Source: Thermoplasmatota archaeon
GTDB taxonomy: Archaea > Thermoplasmatota > E2 > DHVEG-1
Direction: 5' to 3'
NCBI GenBank assembly: GCA_030612095.1
Contig: JAUWOO010000042.1
Span: 1-12,069, forward strand
DNA length: 12,069 nucleotides
Position numbers and translations under genes: made by a program. This document shows, in pieces, positions 1 through 5,898 of the stretch. The notes beneath the pieces are model-generated. The model was not told the origin of the DNA, did not search any database, and saw only the letters and a list, made by a program, of their open reading frames with translations. Numbering within the stretch: position 1 is the first letter of the stretch; every line of letters begins with the position of its first letter.

Positions 1-141
1 ATTAATAATAAATTATTAGCGGCCTCAAAAACATTGCATGTCACAGAAAAAGGAAAAACACTGCTACAGAGAAGAATAGCTATCTCAGTAAGAATAGATG
101 AACTAATAAACATCGAAGTTATACAAAATATTGGAAGATGA
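1..141 (+). CDS. C-terminal fragment of a probable winged-helix protein
   Basis: Frame 1 is open from the first base to TGA at 139-141, giving 46 residues; the gene begins outside the window. The fragment contains HVTEKGKTLL followed by an amphipathic stretch. TEKG followed by LL is typical of the last strand and following helix of small archaeal winged-helix (ArnR1-like) regulators, and the protein at 9762-10031 ends with a very similar NTEKGNNLL. DNA binding is therefore inferred from the tail alone. It could instead be the end of a larger protein with a C-terminal winged helix. No SD or start is available to judge. Confidence 0.5.
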   Translation: MNNKLLAASKTLHVTEKGKTLLQRRIAISVRIDELINIEVIQNIGR

Positions 142-168
142 GATGCACATCTAGGGAATTATTTAAAA

Positions 169-182
169 GGCTGCTGACAGCC
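169..182 (+). repeat. Short perfect hairpin downstream of the first gene
   Basis: GGCTG and CAGCC form a perfect 5-bp stem around the loop CTGA, 28 bases after the stop codon of the preceding partial gene, followed by an AT-rich run. It could help end that transcript, but it lacks the T-tract expected of archaeal termination, so the role is a guess. Confidence 0.25.
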
Positions 183-210
183 ACAATTATTATAGTAAAA
201 CACATTTCAT

Positions 211-230
211 CTTTAAGTAATATATTTGAC
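211..230 (+). promoter_or_regulatory. Possible TATA box for the histidine kinase transcript
   Basis: An AT-rich TAATATATTT element lies at 218-227. An archaeal TATA box starts transcription about 25 bases downstream, near 245-250, which would give a leader of roughly 100 bases before the kinase. That leader contains the short open frame at 254-349. The call rests on composition and position only. Confidence 0.3.
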
Positions 231-253
231 ACACTTCGATTAATAGGTGGAAG

Positions 254-349
254 ATGGGATTTACAACAACAACTAGTTTATCGTTAAAGGAAACGAATGC
301 ACATTCCTGCATGATTTTTAAGCAAAGAGTTTTTAGGGTGATACCATAA
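254..349 (+). CDS. Possible 31-residue leader ORF ahead of the kinase
   Basis: ATG at 254 is preceded by AGGTGG (245-250) at close spacing. The frame runs 31 codons to TAA at 347-349. The peptide is Thr/Ser-rich at the start and resembles no family I know. The stop codon overlaps a potential ATA start of the kinase (346-348) in the form ATAA, which copies the usual ATGA translational-coupling overlap with one base changed. This could be a real upstream peptide that couples translation, or chance in a leader. I rate it low because length and composition alone cannot separate the two. Confidence 0.2.
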   Translation: MGFTTTTSLSLKETNAHSCMIFKQRVFRVIP

Positions 350-375
350 AAGATGAGTCCGAAATCGTAAAAGAG

Positions 376-1974
376 ATGAGGGAATCTGAAAATCTTGGTA
401 AACTTAGTAGCAAATCAGAAGGTACATCTCAAGAAACATTTCATGAGTTGGATGGGGATGCTAAATTTCTAGAAAACAATCCAGAGAAGGATGAAGAGAA
501 TTTTGAGTTCGGAAAAGAAGTAGATTCAGTTTGTTGTGAAAATGAAGAGCTATACCGGAAATTGGTTGAAAATTCATCGGAAGGGATCTTAATTATTGAT
601 TTTAAAAGCAAGGTTCTTTTTGCAAACCCGGCAGTTGTAAAAATGTTTGGAGTTAAATCTATTGACGAAAGTATTGGTAAAAATGCGTTGGATTTTATCG
701 AGTCAAAAGATCGTAAAATGGCAATCAAGGATCAGCTTTTAGTGAACGCTGGCAAAGGAGGTTTTTTAGATACATATGAAGCGATAACTGCCGATGGTAA
801 AAAAATATGGATTGAGTGTATAGGTTCCAAGATAAAGTATAAGGGTAAACCAGCAAATGTAGTGTTCATCCGTGACACCACAGACCGTCAGAAAACCTGG
901 GATGAACTGGCAAAACTAGAGGAAAGATATAGAATTCTTGCCGAGACGTCCGTAGATGGAATTCTAACGATCGATCCTCTTGGTAGACTAACTTATGTGA
1001 ACCCTTCCTTTGAAAGAATGTGCATGAGGGAAAAAAACGATATTATAATGACTCTTTTCAGAGAATATCTGTCAGGCGAATCGATTTACCTATTCCAACA
1101 GATTTTTATCGATGCCCGGAAACTGAATAAAAAAATTGAAAATATAGAATTGGAACTCGTTCAGGATGATGGTAATATTATTCCTATCGAAATCAACATT
1201 TGTCCATTGAAAAAAGATGAGAAATTTACTGGATTAGTATGCACATTGCATAACCTCACCGAGCGGAATAACATAGAGAATGAGTTGAAAAAATCTGAAC
1301 GTCTTAAAACCGAGTTTATGAATATTGCAGCTCATGAACTTAAGTCTCCAGTAACCCCCATCAAGGGATATCTTGATCTAATCATTTCAGATACTGAAGC
1401 CAGTGAAAAAGTCAAAAATTGGGCTAGTATAAGTCTTAGAAATTCTGAAAGACTCCTGAGATTGGTTAATGATATATTAGATGTTTCACGACTTGGCAGC
1501 GATACCATGAGATTTGATATGGGGAAGCTAAATACTGCTGATATCCTCAATGAAATTGCAGAAGATATGAAACCTGCTGTTGAAAATAAGAATCTGGAAT
1601 TTAAAATTCACATATCAGATAATCTGCCACATATACTGGGCGATCGTTGTCGTTTACTGCAAGTTTTAAGAAATATAATAGGAAACGCCATTAAATTTAC
1701 CGATAATGGATATATATCTATTGAAGCTAAAAGAGAAGGAGATTACATTCTAATTTCTGTTGAAGACACGGGAACCGGTATTTCTGATGAAGAGTTAAAA
1801 AAGATTTTTACAAAGTTCTATCAGGCATACACGGGCAATGATCGTAATAATGAGGGTACTGGGCTAGGGTTATTTATATGCAGAGAAATCATTGAAAAAC
1901 ACAATGGTAAAATATGGGCGGAAAGCAAATTGAGAGAAGGTAGTAAATTTTTAATAAAACTACCCAGCATATGA
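376..1974 (+). CDS. Cytoplasmic sensor histidine kinase with two PAS domains
   Basis: Numbered from ATG 376 (532 aa). An acidic N-terminal tail (1-55) precedes PAS1 (about 57-172, with ENSSEGILIID) and PAS2 (about 183-298, with ETSVDGILTID). A HisKA dimerisation domain follows (about 308-375, phospho-acceptor His320 in AAHELKSP), then a HATPase_c domain with N-box N433/N437, G1 motif DTGTG (464-468), F-box FTKFY and G2 motif GTGLG (494-498). All kinase motifs are intact. There are no membrane segments and no receiver domain, so it should sense an internal signal or cofactor through its PAS domains and phosphorylate a separate partner not seen here. ATG 376 has no well-spaced SD. An in-frame ATA at 346 follows AGGGTGAT (335-342) and would add ten residues, so the true start is open. 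Confidence 0.93.
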   Translation: MRESENLGKLSSKSEGTSQETFHELDGDAKFLENNPEKDEENFEFGKEVDSVCCENEELYRKLVENSSEGILIIDFKSKVLFANPAVVKMFGVKSIDESIGKNALDFIESKDRKMAIKDQLLVNAGKGGFLDTYEAITADGKKIWIECIGSKIKYKGKPANVVFIRDTTDRQKTWDELAKLEERYRILAETSVDGILTIDPLGRLTYVNPSFERMCMREKNDIIMTLFREYLSGESIYLFQQIFIDARKLNKKIENIELELVQDDGNIIPIEINICPLKKDEKFTGLVCTLHNLTERNNIENELKKSERLKTEFMNIAAHELKSPVTPIKGYLDLIISDTEASEKVKNWASISLRNSERLLRLVNDILDVSRLGSDTMRFDMGKLNTADILNEIAEDMKPAVENKNLEFKIHISDNLPHILGDRCRLLQVLRNIIGNAIKFTDNGYISIEAKREGDYILISVEDTGTGISDEELKKIFTKFYQAYTGNDRNNEGTGLGLFICREIIEKHNGKIWAESKLREGSKFLIKLPSI

Positions 1975-1989
1975 AATGTTGTATTTCAT
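1971..1989 (+). terminator. Hairpin overlapping the kinase stop codon
   Basis: ATGAAAT and ATTTCAT form a perfect 7-bp stem with the loop GTTGT. The first arm contains the TGA stop (1972-1974). Its place at the exact end of the gene suggests transcript-end processing, stabilisation or weak termination. There is no strong T-tract after it. It could also be a palindromic protein-binding site upstream of the zinc-ribbon gene. Confidence 0.3.
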
Positions 1990-2058
1990 GAATTAAAAAC
2001 ATATTTAACATAATCAATAAAGGAAGAAACCCAAAAGAATTCACTGGTGGTGTGATAC

Positions 2059-2391
2059 ATTAGAAAGAAATGCCCTGAATGTGGTTCAAAAGCAGTTAGA
2101 CTTTATCAGAATAAAAGTATAGATGGAAAAAGAAAATGGATCCCCATAGCATGGTATTGTACAGATTGCTCATACACATATCAAGTGGTTTCTGATACCC
2201 TCATATACCCGATAGGTGACAAGGCATATCAACATTCATTTAGAAAAAAATGTCCAAAGTGTGCCCTAAAGTTGGTGAGGGTTTACAGACATAAAAATCC
2301 AAAAAATGCTAAACAACAATGGATCTCGATAGGATATTATTGCACGAGATGCAAATATATTTGGATGGATGAAAGAACAGCAAATGATTAA
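2059..2391 (+). CDS. Small tandem zinc-ribbon protein, probable ATT start
   Basis: The frame is open from just after TGA at 2053-2055 to TAA at 2389-2391. It encodes two homologous zinc ribbons of about 40 residues. The first has CPEC and YCTDC, the second CPKC and YCTRC. Both share RKKCP, VR.Y, a W-I-x-I block and YCTxCxY, so the protein arose by internal duplication. There is no ATG, GTG or TTG before GTG 2185, which would delete the whole first ribbon. ATT at 2059 is preceded by GGTGGTGTGAT (2047-2055 region), a good match to the archaeal anti-SD, so I place the start there (110 aa). Zinc binding is inferred from the Cys pairs. Role and partners are unknown; nucleic-acid or protein binding is the usual use of such ribbons. 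Confidence 0.72.
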   Translation: MRKKCPECGSKAVRLYQNKSIDGKRKWIPIAWYCTDCSYTYQVVSDTLIYPIGDKAYQHSFRKKCPKCALKLVRVYRHKNPKNAKQQWISIGYYCTRCKYIWMDERTAND

Positions 2392-2464
2392 AATTTGACC
2401 TATTTTAAAAGCAATTTTACCGGCAAGTTTTTGACTATAACCTCGATACGCCCTTCCTAAACCA

Positions 2465-2474
2465 TTAAATATAG
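2465..2474 (+). promoter_or_regulatory. TATA box for the eL41 / tRNA-Trp unit
   Basis: TTAAATATAG lies 45-54 bases before the eL41 ATG. Transcription about 25 bases downstream of its centre gives a leader of roughly 25 bases that contains the SD GAGGAAAT. The tRNA starts 12 bases after the eL41 stop with no visible promoter between, so one transcript for both is plausible. Confidence 0.45.
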
Positions 2475-2518
2475 ATAGATGTTTAGGGCAAATCATAAAA
2501 ATTAGAGGAAATCCAAAT

Positions 2519-2617
2519 ATGAAACGTAGTTCACGGGCATGGAAAAAGAGAGGCAAAATGCGCTGGAAGTGGCGAAAGAAGCGAATGAGGCGTGAGAAGA
2601 GGAGTAGAAGAAAGTAA
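2519..2617 (+). CDS. rpl41e: Ribosomal protein eL41 (large subunit)
   Basis: A 32-codon frame from ATG 2519 to TAA 2615-2617 encodes an extremely basic peptide: 21 of 32 residues are Arg or Lys, with three Trp. Its C-terminal part, MRWKWRKKRMRREKRSRRK, matches the R-x-K-W-R-K-K-R-M-R-R core of eL41, the shortest known ribosomal protein, which bridges the two ribosomal subunits. The SD AGAGGAAAT (2502-2510) supports the first ATG. An internal ATG at 2558 also has a purine-rich SD-like stretch and would give only 19 residues, shorter than the usual ~25. The N-terminal 13 residues are thus an extension relative to the eukaryotic protein. Genes this small are commonly missed by automatic annotation. 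A neighbouring tRNA fits a translation block. Confidence 0.82.
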   Translation: MKRSSRAWKKRGKMRWKWRKKRMRREKRSRRK

Positions 2618-2629
2618 ATAACTATAGTT

Positions 2630-2769
2630 GGGGGCATAGTGTAACCCGGCATCATTGTGGGCTCCAGTTAGGTATGATTAAAATAGGGTCGTCTGAATTC
2701 GTGATGAATAACTGGAGCGATGACCTGAGAAGAGACCCGCCGATCTGGGTTCAAATCCCAGTGCCCCCA
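2630..2769 (+). tRNA. tRNA-Trp (CCA) with a 67-nt intron
   Basis: The acceptor stem is perfect: GGGGGCA (2630-2636) with TGCCCCC (2762-2768), then discriminator A2769; CCA is not encoded. The D-arm is GTGT/TCAT with G18-G19 at 2648-2649. The anticodon stem is GTGGG (2657-2661) with CCCGC (2736-2740). The anticodon CCA lies at 2664-2666. The T-arm is CTGGG/CCCAG with loop TTCAAAT. A15 and T48 can form the Levitt pair. Exon 1 is 2630-2667 and exon 2 is 2735-2769, giving a 73-nt mature tRNA. The intron lies after G37, the canonical archaeal site. A bulge-helix-bulge can be drawn with CTCC (2662-2665) against GAAG (2729-2732), but it contains a C34-A mismatch, so splicing geometry is slightly relaxed. 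Confidence 0.95.
2668..2734 (+). ncRNA. Box C/D guide RNA inside the tRNA-Trp intron
   Basis: The intron reads as box C ATGATTA (2674-2680), 12-nt spacer, box D' CTGA (2693-2696), 4-nt loop, box C' GTGATGA (2701-2707), 12-nt spacer, box D ATGA (2720-2723). TTAGG (2668-2672) and CCTGA (2724-2728) form the closing stem and leave the 3-nt bulge TAT expected of a K-turn. The D guide pairs AACTGGAGC (2710-2718) with 2661-2669; the fifth base before box D, G2715, faces C34. The D' guide pairs GGGTC (2686-2690) with 2734-2738; the fifth base before D', G2688, faces C39. Archaeal tRNA-Trp introns that guide 2'-O-methylation at 34 and 39 are known from Haloferax. The D-guide duplex spans the 5' splice site, so it is longer on unspliced RNA. 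Confidence 0.88.
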
Positions 2770-2811
2770 TCCCATACATAATAATATAATTTAAAGAAGG
2801 TGAAACAAGAC

Positions 2812-3021
2812 ATGATAAATATTGATACGAAAAATTTTAGCATATTTACGATAATTTCACTGCTGTTTCTCATAGCAGGGATTATTTTCTACATATATTG
2901 GGGCAGCAGATATGACGTATGGAGTGACATTGGAATATACTCTATAACAATCGTATTCGTTCTTTCAGGAATACTTGGTACATTGCTATCTCTTTATGAA
3001 AAACCAGAAGAGCAAAGTTAG
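2812..3021 (+). CDS. Small two-helix membrane protein, unknown function
   Basis: ATG 2812 is preceded by GAAGGTGA (2796-2803) at good spacing, so I prefer it to the upstream GTG 2800, which lies inside that SD. The 69 residues comprise a short polar N-terminus, a hydrophobic helix at about 12-32 (IFTIISLLFLIAGIIFYIYW), a short polar loop with R-Y-D, a second helix at about 41-60, and an acidic tail ending KPEEQS. This predicts an inner hairpin with both ends on the same side of the membrane. There are no Cys pairs or catalytic motifs and I recognise no family. Its TAG stop overlaps the convergent gcvPB stop by four bases. An AT-rich element at 2785-2795 may be its promoter. Confidence 0.7.
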   Translation: MINIDTKNFSIFTIISLLFLIAGIIFYIYWGSRYDVWSDIGIYSITIVFVLSGILGTLLSLYEKPEEQS

Positions 3022-4457
3022 ATCATATTCCAAGTAAGAATGGGTTTTTTAGTAGCACCTACATCATCAACACGTTTAACTGGTGTATTGCCCGGTGCAT
3101 TTTTCACGATTTCTGGTTTTTCATCTGAGATTTTAATCAAGGCATCTACATAACGGTCAAGATCTTCTTTTGATTCTGATTCAGTAGGCTCAATCATTAA
3201 TGCTTCCTTTACTATAAGTGGGAAGTAAATCGTTGGTGGATGAAATCCATAATCTAAAAGACGTTTAGCTACATCCAATGCTCTAACATTTTTTTCTTGT
3301 TTTAGTTTTTCACAACTTAATACAAACTCATGTTTTCTGAGTTCTTTATAGGGCAATTCATATCTACCCGAATCAAGTAGTTTTTTCTTCATATAGTTTG
3401 AATTTAAAACAGCGATTTCAGAAGATTCTCTCAGACCATCTCTGCCCATCATTAGAATATAAACATAGGCTTTTAACAGAACCGAAAAATTACCATAATG
3501 TCCCTTTATTTTTCCAATGGATTCAGGGGCATTATAATCAAAGAAATAATCTTTTTTGTTTTTGCATACTCTAGGCACTGGTAGAAATTTTTCTAGTTTC
3601 ATTTTCACACCTACTGGGCCACTCCCAGGTCCACCGCCTCCATGAGGCGTTGCAAATGTTTTGTGTAAATTCAGATGAACAATATCAAACCCCATATCAC
3701 CAGGTCTTACCTTACCCATAATGGCATTCATATTGGCACCATCATAATATAACAAGGCTCCAGTATCGTGTACAATTTTGGATATCTCAAGTATTTCAGA
3801 TTCAAAGATACCAAGTGTGTTTGGATTTGTAAGCATAAAACATGCAGTTTTCTCAGAGAGCGTTTTCTCAAGAACATCTAGGTCAACTGTCCCTTCCTTT
3901 GCAGATGAAATTTCTACTAATTTATATCCTGCCATGGCTGCACTTGCAGGGTTAGTACCATGGGAAGTATCCGGCAGTATTATCTCATTTCTTTCAAAAT
4001 CTTTGTTGAATTCATGATATGCTCTTGTCAGAAGCATTCCTAAGAATTCACCTTGAGCACCAGCTGCTGGCTGCAGAGAAAAATAATCCATACCTGTTAT
4101 CTCGCAAAGCATTCTTTCCAGCTCAAACATCACCTGAAGATTTCCCTGAATTGTAGAAACATCTTGGTAAGGATTAGTACCTGCAAAACCATCCCAAGAA
4201 GCAATTTCTCCACATATTTTGGGATTATATTTCATAGTACATGAACCAAGGGGATAAATTCCAGAATCAATGCCATAGTTCATCTGACTAAGATGATGGA
4301 AATGGCGTACAACCTGGGTCTCATCAATGTCCGGAATGTTGATCTTTTCATTTCGCTTGAGCGAATCGGGCAATATGCCCAGAGGTTTAATTTTTTCCTT
4401 TTTAGATGATACCAACTCATTTAACAACGGCTCATCATAAACGGCTGATCTATACAT
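3018..4457 (-). CDS. gcvPB: Glycine dehydrogenase (decarboxylating) subunit 2
   Basis: This is the PLP-bearing half of the split P-protein of the glycine cleavage system. It decarboxylates glycine and passes the aminomethyl group to lipoylated GcvH. The 479 residues carry the family hallmarks: YPLGSCTMKYNPK (68-80), DTSHGTNPASA (163-173), NPNTLG (211-216), YYDGAN (237-242) and the Schiff-base lysine K266 in NLHKTF followed by the PHGGGGPG loop. Length is normal and nothing is missing. The start ATG 4457 follows an excellent SD, AAAGGAGGTG, that lies inside the end of gcvPA; the genes overlap by 8 bases, so they are translationally coupled. GcvT, GcvH and lipoamide dehydrogenase are not in the window. 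Its 3' end runs 4 bases into the opposing membrane-protein gene. Confidence 0.96.
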   Translation of the reverse strand: MYRSAVYDEPLLNELVSSKKEKIKPLGILPDSLKRNEKINIPDIDETQVVRHFHHLSQMNYGIDSGIYPLGSCTMKYNPKICGEIASWDGFAGTNPYQDVSTIQGNLQVMFELERMLCEITGMDYFSLQPAAGAQGEFLGMLLTRAYHEFNKDFERNEIILPDTSHGTNPASAAMAGYKLVEISSAKEGTVDLDVLEKTLSEKTACFMLTNPNTLGIFESEILEISKIVHDTGALLYYDGANMNAIMGKVRPGDMGFDIVHLNLHKTFATPHGGGGPGSGPVGVKMKLEKFLPVPRVCKNKKDYFFDYNAPESIGKIKGHYGNFSVLLKAYVYILMMGRDGLRESSEIAVLNSNYMKKKLLDSGRYELPYKELRKHEFVLSCEKLKQEKNVRALDVAKRLLDYGFHPPTIYFPLIVKEALMIEPTESESKEDLDRYVDALIKISDEKPEIVKNAPGNTPVKRVDDVGATKKPILTWNMI

Positions 4458-5799
4458 GAGACACCTCCTTTAATGCAGATACAAGTCTTTCGATATCGGC
4501 ATCAGCATGCCGCTCAGTGATTCCAAAAAGCATGCAGTTCTTAAGCTCTGGATGCCATGTATCAAGTACCAAACCACCCTGGATGTCTTTCTTTAACAAT
4601 TTTTTATTGACTTTGTTTACATCGTTACTACATTTGATCACAAACTCGTTAAAATGAACACCACTAAACATCCCTTCAAAACCATCAAGTAACTCTATAC
4701 TTTCAGCAAGTTTTTGTCCCTTCTCAAAATTAATTCTACTAAGCTCCTCCAAACCATTGCCGCCAAGCCATGAAAGATATGAAACCGCGGCAAGAGCACA
4801 TAATCCTTCATTTGTACAGATATTGCTTGTGGCTCGACCCCGCCTAATGTGCTGTTCTCTAGTTTGAAAAGCCATACAAAACGCTCTTTTGTCATCGGCG
4901 TCTTTGGTGATGCCAATAATTCGACCGGGCATCTGCCGCAAATATTCTTTCTTACAAGCAAATATACCTAAACTGGATCCGCCAAAATCCATAGGGTTGC
5001 CAAATGATCTTCCTTCACCAATAACAATATCCGCGCCATATTCTCCAGGACTCTTAGTAACACCAAGGGAAATGGGATCGATTCCAACGACAAAGAGAGA
5101 ACCTGTATCCTTAACAATACCGCTAATTTCGTCAACTTTATCCTCAAAGACACCGAAAAAATTTGGATTTTCGATATATATACCAGAAGTATTCTCATCA
5201 ACATGTTTTTTGAGTTCTTCTAAATCTATTTTACCAGTTTTGACATCATATGAAACTTCTTTGACTTCTATACCTGGTCCCTTTGCATAGTTATTTAAAA
5301 TGGATTTTTTCTCCCATGAAATATTTTGAGGGATCACAAAGGTTTTCTTTCTGCTTATACGAGTACACATGAGTGCTGCTTCAGCAAGAGCTGTAAAACC
5401 ACCATATAGCGAACAATTAGAAATATCCATACCAGTAAGTTCTGCAATCATACTTTGATACTCAAACATCGCTTGAAGAAAACCCTGGCTGGCCTCGGAT
5501 TGATAGGGTGTGTATGCAGTATAAAATTCCGCACGTGAAATTATTGATTTAACAACAGAAGGTATATAGTGCGGTTTAATTCCCCCTCCGAGAAAACTTA
5601 CTCCATCGTAAAAAGACTTGTTTTTGTTTGCTATCCCTCTTAGCCTTTGCTCCGTATCTTGCTGAGACAATCCCTTAGGCATGTCCAGTTTTTTAATACC
5701 AATTTTTTTAGGGATATCTGAAAATAACTCTTCGATATCATTTATTCCCATCTCTTTGAGCATTGTGTCTTTTATAGCTGAATTTGGAATGAACTTCAT
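4450..5799 (-). CDS. gcvPA: Glycine dehydrogenase (decarboxylating) subunit 1
   Basis: This is the alpha half of the split glycine decarboxylase and partner of the adjacent PLP subunit in an alpha2-beta2 enzyme. At 449 residues it has the usual length. It shows MKFIPNS at the start, SFLGGG and HYIP (68-80), EFYTAYTPYQ (91-100), SQGFLQAMFEYQ (104-115) and ELTGMD (120-125). The family normally reads YDG-x-TALAEA after that; here it is YGGFTALAEA (132-141), with Gly133 in place of Asp, and FLGAG is FLGGG. Both are worth noting but neither breaks the fold. I chose ATG 5799 because the protein then aligns with the M-x-x-x-x-P start of known GcvPA. An in-frame GTG at 5814 would add five residues and could be a leaderless start. 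Confidence 0.94.
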   Translation of the reverse strand: MKFIPNSAIKDTMLKEMGINDIEELFSDIPKKIGIKKLDMPKGLSQQDTEQRLRGIANKNKSFYDGVSFLGGGIKPHYIPSVVKSIISRAEFYTAYTPYQSEASQGFLQAMFEYQSMIAELTGMDISNCSLYGGFTALAEAALMCTRISRKKTFVIPQNISWEKKSILNNYAKGPGIEVKEVSYDVKTGKIDLEELKKHVDENTSGIYIENPNFFGVFEDKVDEISGIVKDTGSLFVVGIDPISLGVTKSPGEYGADIVIGEGRSFGNPMDFGGSSLGIFACKKEYLRQMPGRIIGITKDADDKRAFCMAFQTREQHIRRGRATSNICTNEGLCALAAVSYLSWLGGNGLEELSRINFEKGQKLAESIELLDGFEGMFSGVHFNEFVIKCSNDVNKVNKKLLKKDIQGGLVLDTWHPELKNCMLFGITERHADADIERLVSALKEVSHV

Positions 5800-5814
5800 G
5801 GGCTCCCCAAACAC

Positions 5815-5898
5815 GGTAACAACAATATGTTAATGAAATTTATTGTAAAAACAAAGTCATTGTGAAATCTTTAAATTGCTAAATTCATTGCTTAATAT
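5815..5898. promoter_or_regulatory. Divergent promoter region, gcvPA / FAH cluster
   Basis: On the plus strand TTTAAATT (5870-5877), preceded by purine-rich TGAAATC, centres about 25 bases before ATG 5899. There is no SD before that ATG, so a leaderless mRNA is predicted. On the minus strand two TATA-like stretches, TTAACATATTG (5822-5832) and ACAATAAATT (about 5837-5846), lie the right distance from ATG 5799 and GTG 5814 respectively. Glycine cleavage and the acyl-CoA cluster thus share one short control region and might be co-regulated. Confidence 0.5.

Noticed and set aside
2266..2655. 129-codon minus-strand open frame with hydrophobic N-terminus
   Set aside because: It runs antisense to the zinc-ribbon gene, eL41 and the tRNA start. 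Its apparent hydrophobicity is the complement of the Arg/Lys-rich eL41 codons.
2725..2728. Canonical CTGA as the box D of the intron RNA
   Set aside because: It would make the second spacer 17 nt, put no known target at N+5, and leave no closing stem. Its bases instead pair with TTAGG to form that stem, while ATGA 2720-2723 satisfies spacing, K-turn and target together.
2800..2811. GTG 2800 as start of the small membrane protein
   Set aside because: The GTG is part of the SD GAAGGTGA that correctly precedes ATG 2812.
5800..5814. GTG 5814 as start of gcvPA
   Set aside because: It adds five residues not seen in the family. ATG 5799 aligns with the usual N-terminus, although a leaderless GTG start cannot be fully excluded.
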